Shown here piece by piece: positions 54,976 through 64,000 of a stretch of DNA of 64,000 nucleotides; position 1 is the stretch's first letter; each line of letters begins with the position of its first letter. A model generated the notes under the pieces. It was not told where the DNA came from. It did no database searches and was given only the letters and a program-made list of their open reading frames with translations. The DNA lies in the NCBI GenBank assembly GCA_012934845.2, contig WNNJ02001912.1, positions 1-64,000 of the forward strand, given 5' to 3'. A program made the translations under genes and the position numbers. This DNA is from Pomphorhynchus laevis. Its lineage: Eukaryota > Acanthocephala > Palaeacanthocephala > Echinorhynchida > Pomphorhynchidae.

Positions 54976-56210
54976 CTAAAAAAAATTAAAATAGATGAAT
55001 ACATAAAATATTGTTTATTATTTATCATTTAAAAATACAATCAAACAGAAAATAGTCACATGTATAAATCAACAAAATATTATTTAAGTAATAATGTTTT
55101 TGTGTTGGATAAGTTTATACATCAATAAATAGACAAATATACACAAAAGGACAAAAAATCACAAGAAACGTATTTTTAATGAGCAAAATATGTTTATAAA
55201 TATGAAGCATATCTTTGCATATCATATAATATAAAGTACAATACAATAAATAATAAAATTTTAGGAATTGTTATAATATGTAACGATATTATCTTTCTTA
55301 AAAATCATTTAAATAATTTAATAGATGCGTATTTTAAACTAGGTTACTATAAAATAAAATAATCATTTATACAATTTAATAGATACATCTTTTTTAATTA
55401 GGTTACTATAAAAATATCATCAAACAGAAAATAGTAAAATATATAAATCCACAAAATATTATTAAAAATAAATTTAACAACAAAATATTATTAAAAATAA
55501 ATTTAAGCTATTAAGCGAAAAGAAATTATAGACCGATAATAAATAATATATTTTGTATTAAAATAAGATACACCATATAATCAAATTTCATCAGAGGAAA
55601 TATGCCATTAGCTCGTGTTTAACCCTGCTGCTGTGTTGATCGAGGAATAGGCACCGAAACCTGATAACATAGCAGTTCTTTCTTATGACCTATAATCTTA
55701 ATTCTAATTTATCGTCTGTTATTTATAAATTAATTCATAAAAATTGACTTTTATTTAAAATTTCAATTTAAAATTTCAAGTTGGTATAATTATTTATAAT
55801 TTTTTATTATTTATTATTTAATTACTTAAATTTTATTTAGCATTATTTTTTAATTTATAAATAATATAAAATAAGTAGACTCAGTTAGCTGATCTAATTT
55901 CATCGTTATATCGTTCATCTATTGCAAAGTGTGACTAATTGCATTTTTTGTGATAATAAAGAAGCTAAAGTAAAAATTAATTCTTGTTTGCTGATAAATG
56001 CAAATTTTAAAATAGCAATGAACATCAGTGTTGATTATGTTTCCTTGTCGTGTAAATAAATCAAGTCACTTATGTGAATAAATCGCAGTAAATTGTCTGT
56101 AAAATTGATCATAAAAGTGAGCAACATAAACATTTTGATATACATTTTAATATATAATTTTAAAAAATATATTTTAATTTGCAATTTTGTATATGATGTC
56201 GATGTTGTTA
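54785..56210 (-). repeat. Right arm of the long inverted duplication
   Basis: Reverse complement of 39831-41262, ending at GTCGATGTTGTTA (56210). It includes the older-type structured block (55600-55700) in which AACCCT replaces GGCCCC. Directly outside the arm is a hairpin CAATTTCATCAT / ATGATGAAATTG (56213-56239). Confidence 0.75.
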
Positions 56211-56239
56211 CTCAATTTCATCATAAAATGATGAAATTG

Positions 56240-57160
56240 TCTAATGATGTTTACTTCAAAAGTCAACATCATTAGTCAATTCATCAAAATTAATTTTTAT
56301 ATTAAATTTATAAATTTTAACATAATTTTATATAAGATATTAATTTTATATAATAATTATTTATTATAAAATACGTAGACTCTTTTAGCTGATATAATTG
56401 AGTTTTCTAACGCTCTATTAATATCTGCTAAATCTAAATTTCCGTATATATATTTCCAAATAGATAAATTTATATTTAATAATATTTCTTCCAATTAAAT
56501 CATATGTTGCGTTCACATTTAAATAACTATAATTTACACCTTTTAATGTATCTTTATTCCACATAGAATTTTATTAAAGCACTTCACCTTTCGGTTTAGG
56601 CCGCCAAAATTAATAAAATAATAAAGTAAATTAACGAAACTACTAATCCATTCAAATAACTGCAAAAATAGTTTATTTTGTGTGTTTGCACTGTATCGTT
56701 AGTTCGTTTCACTTGACTTTTTTAAGTTCATTGAACCTTTCCATAGTTAAGTTTATCTATTACATTATCTGGCTGAAAATAATACATTATGCTACGGCAA
56801 TACAATTGACTTTTAATCCTTTCGTTTAAATTTTAATATGTACACGGGAAGGTACTATATTAATCCGTGCAAGTAACTGTAAAAATATTGAACTATGCAG
56901 GATAACTCTATACCAATGCGTAAATTTACATATTGTCAAATGATCGTTTTCGTAAGCACCAGGAGAAATCAAGTTATTGAAGTCACGCCGCTTCACTTTC
57001 GATAAGAATTCGACAACTATCATGGAAATAAAACATTATAATGCATTTGATGGATTTTATATTAAAATATTTTAAAATAATATCCATAGTCTTCTTTTAA
57101 AAACTAAAACTATTTTAATTTATCCTAATTTTTATATAATAAATTTATGATAATTTTATG
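56240..57160. other. AT-rich stretch with one PLE head and one unassigned ORF
   Basis: An inverted head variant (ACGTAGACTCTTTTAGCTGA) lies at about 56370. A minus-strand ORF (57023-56826, 65 codons, MIVVEFLSKVKRRDFNNLIS and PGAYENDHLTICKFTHWYRV) has coding-like composition but no recognised family; it might be a first exon. Otherwise nothing. Confidence 0.25.
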
Positions 57161-57162
57161 AT

Positions 57163-57441
57163 AATTTATTATTTAAATGTATTTTAATTATTTTAATATT
57201 TTAGTTAATTTAAAATATTTTATAAGTTTTTAAAGAAATCATTTGTTATAAAATGAAGATTAATTAACGACTATGATAAATTAATAAAAATAAAAATTAA
57301 ATTCCTATTTAATAATTTATTATTTAAATGTATTTTAATTATTTTAATATTTTAGTTAATTTAAAATATTTTATAAGTTTTTAAAGAAATCATTTGTTAT
57401 AAAATGAAGATTAATTAACGACTATAAAAATAAAAGTTAAA
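57163..57441. repeat. 151-bp tandem duplication
   Basis: AATTTATTATTTAAATGT starts at 57163 and 57314 and the following about 120 bases are nearly identical, ending GATTAATTAACGACTAT in both. The second unit is cut short. Confidence 0.85.
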
Positions 57442-58990
57442 TTCCTAAATTCAAAAATTGTATAACATTTATTTATTATTTTCTTCATATAAATTTGATG
57501 ATTTGAACAATCTGGTCAAGCAGTTACATTAGTCTTCTTTAAAAACTAAGAATACTTTAATTTATCCTAATTTTTATAAATAACTTAATTATTTATAATA
57601 AATTTATAATAATTTAATAAAACATTTAATAACATTAAATGTTATTAATCATTAAATTAATCATTTAATTTAATAACATTAAATTTTTAATGTTAAAAAA
57701 TTACAATTTTAAATATTTCATAACACATTTAAATCTAATATTTACAATAAAATCATTACAATTATTTTCCACATTATAGAAAAAATATAATTATAGGAAT
57801 ATAATTCTACATTTTTAATTCAGTTTTTAGTAGTTCAAATCGAAACGAAAATATGAAACATATCCTCTCGTCAAAGTCCCAGTTAATTGATTTGTTTTAC
57901 CCGAAATATTATCATTTTACCCGAAATGTTACCCGAATTGATATCATGCATGAGTAAAATACCAGACAATTGTAATATTATAAAATATTGTGTTTAAAAA
58001 TTTCAAATACTGTAATTTTACAAGTTATAAAATAGTATTGCCTCGTAGATGAGAGCGACATTTATAGATGAAATATTGAACTTAAGCTGTTATATTTATT
58101 GTTAATAAATGCATTTATCCGGTATTATTTTACTTGATTGTGTGACATTATATTACTTTATAACTTTCTATTACTCTATTTATACTGATTTACTTGAAAA
58201 TTTAATTAAATTCTATTAATTGCAACCACGATCTGACCAAATTTCCAAATCTTGATAGCAAATAAGTGAAAATGCTTCGTATTTAATCCGACCAAATCAA
58301 GTACTTCTATGGTGTTCTTCAACTTGTATATACGAATAATGAACTTTCAGATAGAAATGTTTACTGGCATGCAGTTATTGACCCGTTAAAGTCAAATTCC
58401 GGATTAAGACTAACTAAAAAACACACCAGCATCAGATATACTTAAATTTGTTCGCAAGTGACTTTATTTGTGAATATGGGGCATCCTGTTACTTGATCGG
58501 GATCATTTCAAAACTTCAGCAAACATATTTTTTTATCGAAAAAATCTTTTAAAATGTACGAGATTGCTTTACACAGCAACCGTAAATAGCAAATAGATAC
58601 ACGTAACCAAGTTAGTAATCAACTAACTAGTGATATCGACTAACTTTGGTGACATTGAAACATCCTCGAGTTGACTAAGTTCAGTTCTTCGTCTTCTAGA
58701 AAATTATCAGCATCATCTTTGAAAGAAAAATAAGCAAATATGTATGACAGATAAATAAAGTCAATTTCATTCAATCAAACAATTGGAATATGAAGATCGT
58801 TTAAATAAACTAAGCAGATACATGTCTGTTAACTGGCATCTGTCTTACAGATGCCTCGGACAAGCTTATTAAAAGTCAATGATTTATTTAAAGTCAATAA
58901 ATTTTATTTTATTTTATGTAAGAAATGATAACTTATCATTCTTATCAGTTATTCGTTATTATCTTATCGAATATTCTTTGTTCCAAAAAA
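57442..58990. other. AT-rich stretch without recognised genes
   Basis: Nothing supported. TAACATTAAATGTTATTA-type palindromes at 57620-57690 are low-complexity. Confidence 0.35.
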
Positions 58991-59296
58991 TTGGAACAAA
59001 ATACCTGTGAGGATAATATCGTACCAAAATCAGAAGATTTACAACTCACAGATGCAATCAAATTGAACTAAAAACATTCATTGCAAGTGGCATCATGAAA
59101 AATCAGTGATCCGGCTAGCGGATCACACACATCGGGTAGGTTTCTAATAGATCGTTAGAATGCGATCACCTACGGAAGTAATATACAGAAATATATCTAC
59201 AACACTGGAGCAATCAGCCTAGTAGCGTTGAGCGCGATACAGACATCCTGAGTTCGAATCCTATCAGCACCAGTGTACGGAGTAAGCAGATAATAA

Positions 59297-59343
59297 GGGT
59301 CGAAACGTGAAATGCAGGTCTGGGTCAGCATCTGATGAGACCC
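59297..59343 (+). ncRNA. Hammerhead-like core, unit 1
   Basis: GGGTC (59297-59301), GAAAC, then CTGATGA (59332-59338) and GACCC (59339-59343). GGGTC and GACCC pair as stem II in the stem-II-open order. Stem III (ACGT-GAA-ATGC) has a mismatch at its base here. Confidence 0.4.
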
Positions 59344-59674
59344 ACCCAGACTGATTAGTAGCGTATGCTGTATCAAAAATAGGAACAATACCTGTGAGGA
59401 TAATATCGTACCAAAATCAGAAGATTTACAACTCACAGATGCAATCAAATTGAACTAAAAACATTCATTGCAAGTGGCATCATGAAACACACATAAGGTA
59501 GGGTTCCAATAGATCGTTAAAATACGATCCCTTATTATTACCGAAAGTTATATACATCAATGTATATCTACACAACTGGATCAGCCAGCCAAGTAGATGT
59601 AACGTTGAATCGCGATACAGACGTCCGGAGTTCAAATCCAATCTGCACCATTGTACGGAGAAAGCAGATAATAA

Positions 59675-59721
59675 GGGTCGAAACGTGAAATGTAGATCTG
59701 GGTTAGCAGCTGATGAGACCC
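59675..59721 (+). ncRNA. Hammerhead-like core, unit 2
   Basis: GGGTC (59675-59679), GAAAC, stem III ACGT-GAA-ATGT (one G-T pair) followed by A, CTGATGA (59710-59716) and GACCC (59717-59721). All core bases are present. Stem I is weak: CTG/CAG can pair only after a 3-base bulge. Confidence 0.45.
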
Positions 59722-59815
59722 ACCCAGGCTGATTAGTAGCGTCCTGATGTATCAAAAATAGGAACAATACCTGTGAGGATAATGTCATGCCGTGCCTTCA
59801 TCTCACAGATGCAAT

Positions 59816-60470
59816 TAGATCAAATATTATTCAGCAGGTGAATTTGGTCACCCGTTGAAAAAATATACAATTTTTCGTTTTACATTCTAACGACTTAATT
59901 GTGCGTTTTGTTTCTGATAATGTTAGCAGAATTTAGCGAATTATAAAAATAAATTATTGTTTTAATGATCCTCTTCAAAAATAACAAATATTATTTGATA
60001 ATTTAATTATATAATACGAATTTTTTTATCTAAACAAAATAAATTAATAAATTACTCTATACATCGACAAATTAACAAATTGTGCTATAGCTTGCAGTGC
60101 TTGTATTATTTATTAGTGAATTGATTACGTTCGAAAATGTATAAAATCTCAAAATGTATATTAAATGTACATATTTAATGTATTAAATATACATTGTTTT
60201 ATCAATATTACATCTTTAAATATAAGTCAAATATGATTTATAAATTGCTCGATCAACTGAACATTCGATTTACAAATCGGTCTTGTTTGGTTGGATGCGC
60301 CGGATATATATAAATATAAAACTTTACATTTGCTGACTTTGAATAAAAATTTTAAGTTTCATTCTTATAAAAACTTAATAAAATACAACAATAACAATCA
60401 AACTATAGCCAATAAGGAAATAAATTTACGAATCGTAAAGATATCTGATATAGAATCATAGAAAGCATTG
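59816..60470. other. AT-rich spacer, downstream of WDTC1-type exon
   Basis: No gene recognised. It would hold the 3' UTR of the minus-strand WDTC1-type gene. Confidence 0.35.
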
Positions 60471-60786
60471 CTAAAACAACAAGTTACCTGGATCGAAGGA
60501 CATGTTAATAAACATCAGGTCGACGGGGGAAATCGCCATCCTTCGTTGATTTTCCGTACACGCGGCGACATGATCATTAATTTCACGACCAATACAATCA
60601 TTGGGATGCCAAAGTCTAACAACTGAATCGATTCCACTTGTTGCAATTACGTCATTTACGGGATTAGCTTGAACACAATTTAAAATTGAGCTATCAGCTT
60701 TCAAAATTTTTATTGGATTTGTTGTATCTCTTTCCCAAATAAATAAACATCCATCATCAGATCCTGCTGCCAAATATTTGCCATTA
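60471..60786 (-). CDS. WDTC1: WDTC1-type WD40 protein, C-terminal exon
   Basis: Last coding exon of a WD40/TPR protein. WDTC1 acts as a substrate receptor of the CUL4-DDB1 ubiquitin ligase. The exon starts at 60786 after TTTCTAG (acceptor AG at 60788-60787) in the phase needed for a split Ser codon, and reads NGKYLAAGSDDGCLFIWERD, ILNCVQANPVNDVIATSGID and SVVRLWHP: the last two WD repeats. ENQRRMAISPVDLMFINM matches the WDTC1 signature NQRRM...PLEVMLLNM, which separates it from DCAF6 and DCAF8. The frame ends FDPGNLLF, shorter than vertebrate WDTC1. A GTAAC at 60487 could be a donor, but no convincing further exon follows. Upstream exons are not seen to 64000, so the gene has a large intron or is a fragment. 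Confidence 0.8.
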
Positions 60787-61640
60787 CTAGAAATTAAATT
60801 CATTTAAAAGGATTATTTGGCAAGCAGATTATACTAAATACAATTTAATTTATCGAATTTAACTTTTAAAACTCGTCAGTTTAAAATTGTACTAGACGTA
60901 ATTAATGTGATCCCGCACATCAATTGATGTGCTATAAATCGATTATTTCATCTGCACAACCTGTCTTCCATATTGTATTATTTAATAAAGAATAAAATAG
61001 GACAATCCAAATTGATTTACCTAATCTAAGCATATTTGTTGACGCTTTCAGCTTTGCATCAACAAATTGATGGAAAATTTGGTCAAAAAACCAAATACAA
61101 AAAAAACTTTTCAAAGGAGATCAATGAAGTTTATTTCTTGATCGCAATCGTGCGATCAATAAAAAGATCGCAAGATATTATAAGATATTGGAAAGCTCTG
61201 AATAATCGCATATGCAATCGATTTACACATGACTGAATGAATCGATTGCAAATGAATACAATTCGAAAGAATTAAACGAATAAATCAATTGATATCTAAT
61301 CGACTCATTATATGACGACATAAAAAGCTCGATTTATTATTTCATTAGAATATAATTTATATTAAATTTATTTAATATAATTTATTATATTCAAATAACA
61401 ATATTAAATTTATATAATATTAATATTTATACAGTAGTTTAGTCGAACTAGTATTTTGACATTCACTGACGATAAATAGCCACAAATAAGGACAAACAGC
61501 AACTATTTTTTGACAAATATTTGCATGCAATAATTCATTAACTAATTCAGTCTTAAATGACAAATATCTAACATAAAACATAAATGTGATTATCTATTAG
61601 ATACTATTAGATATTTCGTTATAGTTATTTCATTACTCAG
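60787..61640. other. Intron or 5' flank of the WDTC1-type exon
   Basis: AT-rich with no recognisable exon on the minus strand. Short frames on both strands (60932-61114, 61036-61236) overlap each other and show no family. Confidence 0.35.
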
Positions 61641-62300
61641 TTATTAGCTAATAGAGTCTACGTATTTTATAATACTATTTATAAAAATATTATTAAAATA
61701 TTATTTATAATGACAGTACTGATTTGTAAGTTAGCTACGGATTATTATTTTGTATTGTGAATCAATCAGATCAGCTAACTGAGTCTACGTATTTTATACT
61801 ATAAATTAAAAGATAATTTTAAATAGAATTAAAAAATTAAATAATAATAAATAATTTTAATTTATCGAAATTACAAACGACGCTTAAACATTTTTAGTTA
61901 CCGATAACGTTATTTAAATAAATGCTAACTGAGTCTACGCATTTATTATAATTATAAAATGTAATTGTAAAATGTTCCCATTTATCATTTTTACAATGAT
62001 AAATAGAATGACAGTGTAAACATTATTCATTTATTTACTATAAATGAATAATTTATATCGTATTTATAAAACATCATCGGAATTTGTTTTTTTTCTGCTA
62101 CAGGAGTTCGGGAGATATAAAACGTTTTAGCAAATTAAATCAGCTAACTGAGTCTACGTATTTAATATAATTATAAAATAAACAAAACATAATAATAATG
62201 CTAAATCAAAATTTAATAATTAAATAATAAAATTAATAATTGTTATAAGATTTTTTATAATTTAAATCAAGTTAAAATAAAATTTTATAATTAAATAATT
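61641..62300 (+). mobile_element. Cluster of four PLE terminal-repeat heads
   Basis: Heads at about 61647 (TTAGCTAATAGAGTCTACG), 61770 (TCAGCTAACTGAGTCTACG), 61924 (GCTAACTGAGTCTACGC) and 62142 (TCAGCTAACTGAGTCTACG), all in the same orientation and each followed by a different length of the unit. None reaches the structured block. Confidence 0.65.
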
Positions 62301-62735
62301 AAATTAATTATTTCAATAAAGTGTACCGCCTACTTTGCTTCTAATGTCTCAGGCGATTTTAAACCGAATATATTCAACTGTGGCGTCTTAGTGAACGCAT
62401 TAATATCAGCATTTCGACCAAGTTGTAATTCAAAATAAGTATCTTTGATTATCAGTATTGATTGTATCGTTTTGATACAATCAATGTCGTTTTGATACAA
62501 TCAATATCGTTTCGATATTGTGTGTATAATAAGAAATCTCCTCAAACCAAAAAAAATCGTTTTGATGAGAAGTAAAGGTATTGTCAAAAACGAACGATAT
62601 AAAACTGTTAATAATTAAATATAAAATATATTTAACGAACAAATATAGAATTATTATTTTTAAATCAGACTGAATATTTCCTCTAAAATTAAGCATTTGA
62701 ACTATTTTGCATTTCTGCCTATGATTAAATGGTTC
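62301..62735. other. Spacer with ATCGTTTTGATACAATCAAT repeats
   Basis: TGATACAATCAAT occurs three times between 62456 and 62510 in a partly palindromic array (ATTGATTGTATCGTTTTGAT). No gene. Confidence 0.5.
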
Positions 62736-62737
62736 TT

Positions 62738-63170
62738 AATCAGCTAATTGAGTATACGTATTTAATATAATTATAAACTAAACAAAACATAATAATGCTA
62801 AATCAAAATTTAATAATTAAATAATAAATAAATAATTGTTATAAGATTTTTTATAATTTAAATCAAGTTAAAATAAAAAATTGAAATTTAAAAAGTCAAT
62901 TTTTATGAATTGACTAATAAATAACAGACGTTGTATCAGAATAAGAATTAGAGGTCATCAGGAGGAACTGCTCTGCTATCAGGTTTCGGCCCCTAATTCC
63001 TCTACCCAACAAATACGTGCTAAGGACGTATATATCGCTGAATATCATTTTGGCTTTGGTATGTATTGGAATAATTATATAATTTATTATCCATAAACGT
63101 TTTCCCCTAATGATTTTGAATTTATTTTTAATATTATTGTGTTGATTTATATATTTTACTATTTTCTATT
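62738..63170 (+). mobile_element. PLE terminal repeat, plus-strand copy, with a LINE tail scrap inside
   Basis: Head TCAGCTAATTGAGTATACG at about 62740, body, and the first half of the structured block (62945-63008). The second half of the block (CATAGCAG and GGGGCC) is missing. At 63048-63075 a 28-base stretch equals the 3' end of the CR1 element at about 6346-6375, after which the PLE edge resumes (ATTTATTATCCATAAACG). Confidence 0.65.
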
Positions 63171-63590
63171 TGATTCTATTTTTATTGTAGCCTAGTTTAA
63201 AATATTTATCTATTAAATTATTTAAATGATTTTAATAAATCCTACAAATGCTATAATTCTTAAAATTCTTAATATTTTGGTATTGAAGTTGTTATTGAAG
63301 TTAATTTAGTAATTAAGTGATCTGATATAATTTCTAATAATAATTTATTATTTTTAAAAAAATAAAAATACTTATTTTTTCTATTAATAAAAAATGTAAT
63401 AAATTATTTGTAATAAACTATTTTCAAACTAATATTTTTAATTTGGTTATCTTTTTGGTTATTTGGTTGAAGTGACCTTGAATCTTACAGGCAGTTTGTT
63501 TTGTGAGAGACCGATTGACTGCACAAATCTCTATCTCATGGATAGAGATTTCAGGAGGAAAATAATTATAAGATTATAATTATTATAAGA
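63171..63590. other. AT-rich spacer
   Basis: A hairpin-like ATCTCTATCTCATGGATAGA, GAT stretch lies at 63530-63552. No gene. Confidence 0.35.
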
Positions 63591-63775
63591 TTAATGTTAT
63601 ATAAGATTTTATATAATTTATGTCAAGCTAAAATTTAAAATTTTTATTTAAAATAAAAATTAATTTTTATGAACTGACTAACGGACGATGTAATAATAGG
63701 TCTCAGATAGAGATTAGAGGTCAACAAGAGGAATCGAAAATGTTATCAGGTTTCGTTATATAATATACCGAAATT
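63591..63775 (+). mobile_element. PLE terminal repeat, decayed fragment
   Basis: AAGATTTTATATAATTTATG, then GATAGAGATTAGAGGTCAAC and ATGTTATCAGGTTTCG, matching the body and first part of the structured block (compare 21690-21745). Confidence 0.5.
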
Positions 63776-64000
63776 AGATACCCGATATAAGATATAAGAT
63801 ATCTTACATTCTAATAAATTAGGATACTAATCCTAATCTGTTAATATCTTAATCGATATTAATAGATTAAGATATTAGCATTTATAAATAATTTATTTAT
63901 AATTTAATAATTTATAAATTATTAAATATTAAGGAATGTTAATCTAAATGATATGATAAAGGTAAAAGGTTCAAGACTCTATCGAAAGCACAATTAAAAG
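63776..64000. other. AT-rich end of window
   Basis: TAATATCTTAATCGATATTA palindromic low-complexity sequence; nothing else. Confidence 0.35.

Larger units (their letters stand above)
58991..59815 (+). mobile_element. Tandem array of tRNA-headed, hammerhead-like units (retrozyme/SINE-like)
   Basis: GGAACAAAATACCTG/GGAACAATACCTG marks unit starts at 58991, 59382 and 59761 (391 and 379 bases apart); the third unit is partial. Each full unit holds a shared 100-base start, then a tRNA-like segment with A-box-like CAGCCTAGTAGCG (59215) and B box GAGTTCGAATCC (59250-59261; 59628-59639 in unit 2), ending GCACC, then GGGTCGAAACGTGAAATG and CTGATGAGACCC. Tandem units with a hammerhead core are the design of retrozymes; a tRNA head is the design of SINEs. 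No protein is encoded, so movement would need enzymes of another element. Confidence 0.7.

Noticed and set aside
57163-57441. CRISPR-like direct repeats
   Set aside because: It is one 151-base tandem duplication with no short repeats separated by unique spacers.
60471-60487. A 17-base intron (GTAACTTGTTGTTTTAG) at the end of the WDTC1-type exon
   Set aside because: It is far shorter than usual animal introns, and the residues after it do not match WDTC1; simple read-through to the nearby stop is more likely.

Overview
The window looks like nuclear DNA of an AT-rich invertebrate animal. Three host genes can be recognised: mitochondrial ribosomal protein L19 (29033-29968, +), a divergent uridine-cytidine-kinase-like gene (49046-49993, +), and the C-terminal exon of a WDTC1-type WD40 gene (60471-60786, -). 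The first two are open over their full length without introns. The rest is mostly mobile DNA: CR1-, L2- and I/Jockey-type LINEs, Penelope-like elements (PLEs), two small Ty3/gypsy fossils, tRNA-derived SINE units and foldback elements. The genus cannot be named from this sequence.

Layout. 1-8.1 kb: an L2-type LINE split in two by a nearly complete CR1-type LINE, a clear nested insertion. 8.3-16.6 kb: LINE pieces, a tRNA-headed SINE, a perfect 102-bp inverted repeat, a PLE reverse-transcriptase scrap, a gypsy fossil and a worn L2 copy. 16.6-20 kb: a minus-strand I/Jockey-type LINE. 20.6-26 kb: PLE terminal sequence broken by two CR1-type insertions. 26.2-28.8 kb: the best L2 copy. 29-30 kb: MRPL19. 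30.5-36.6 kb: minus-strand gypsy, L2 and CR1-type remains. 36.6-63.8 kb: a strongly AT-rich tract with many PLE terminal repeats, a pair of about 1.4-kb inverted arms 13.5 kb apart, tandem repeats, foldbacks, the kinase-like gene and the WDTC1 exon.

Points of most interest. (1) Hammerhead-ribozyme-like cores occur in several unrelated repeats, including a tandem array of about 385-bp tRNA-headed units (58991-59815) that resembles a retrozyme. (2) A terminal repeat with a conserved head (TCAGCTAACTGAGTCTACG) and a compact block with two interlocking stems appears in about nine copies in both orientations, next to PLE reverse-transcriptase remains. (3) The kinase-like gene has kept its P-loop but seems to have lost the catalytic Asp and the LID arginine motif. 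(4) Several insertion histories can be read inside the window, including an empty site for the CR1-in-L2 insertion.

All family names come from motif recognition by eye. No search was run.
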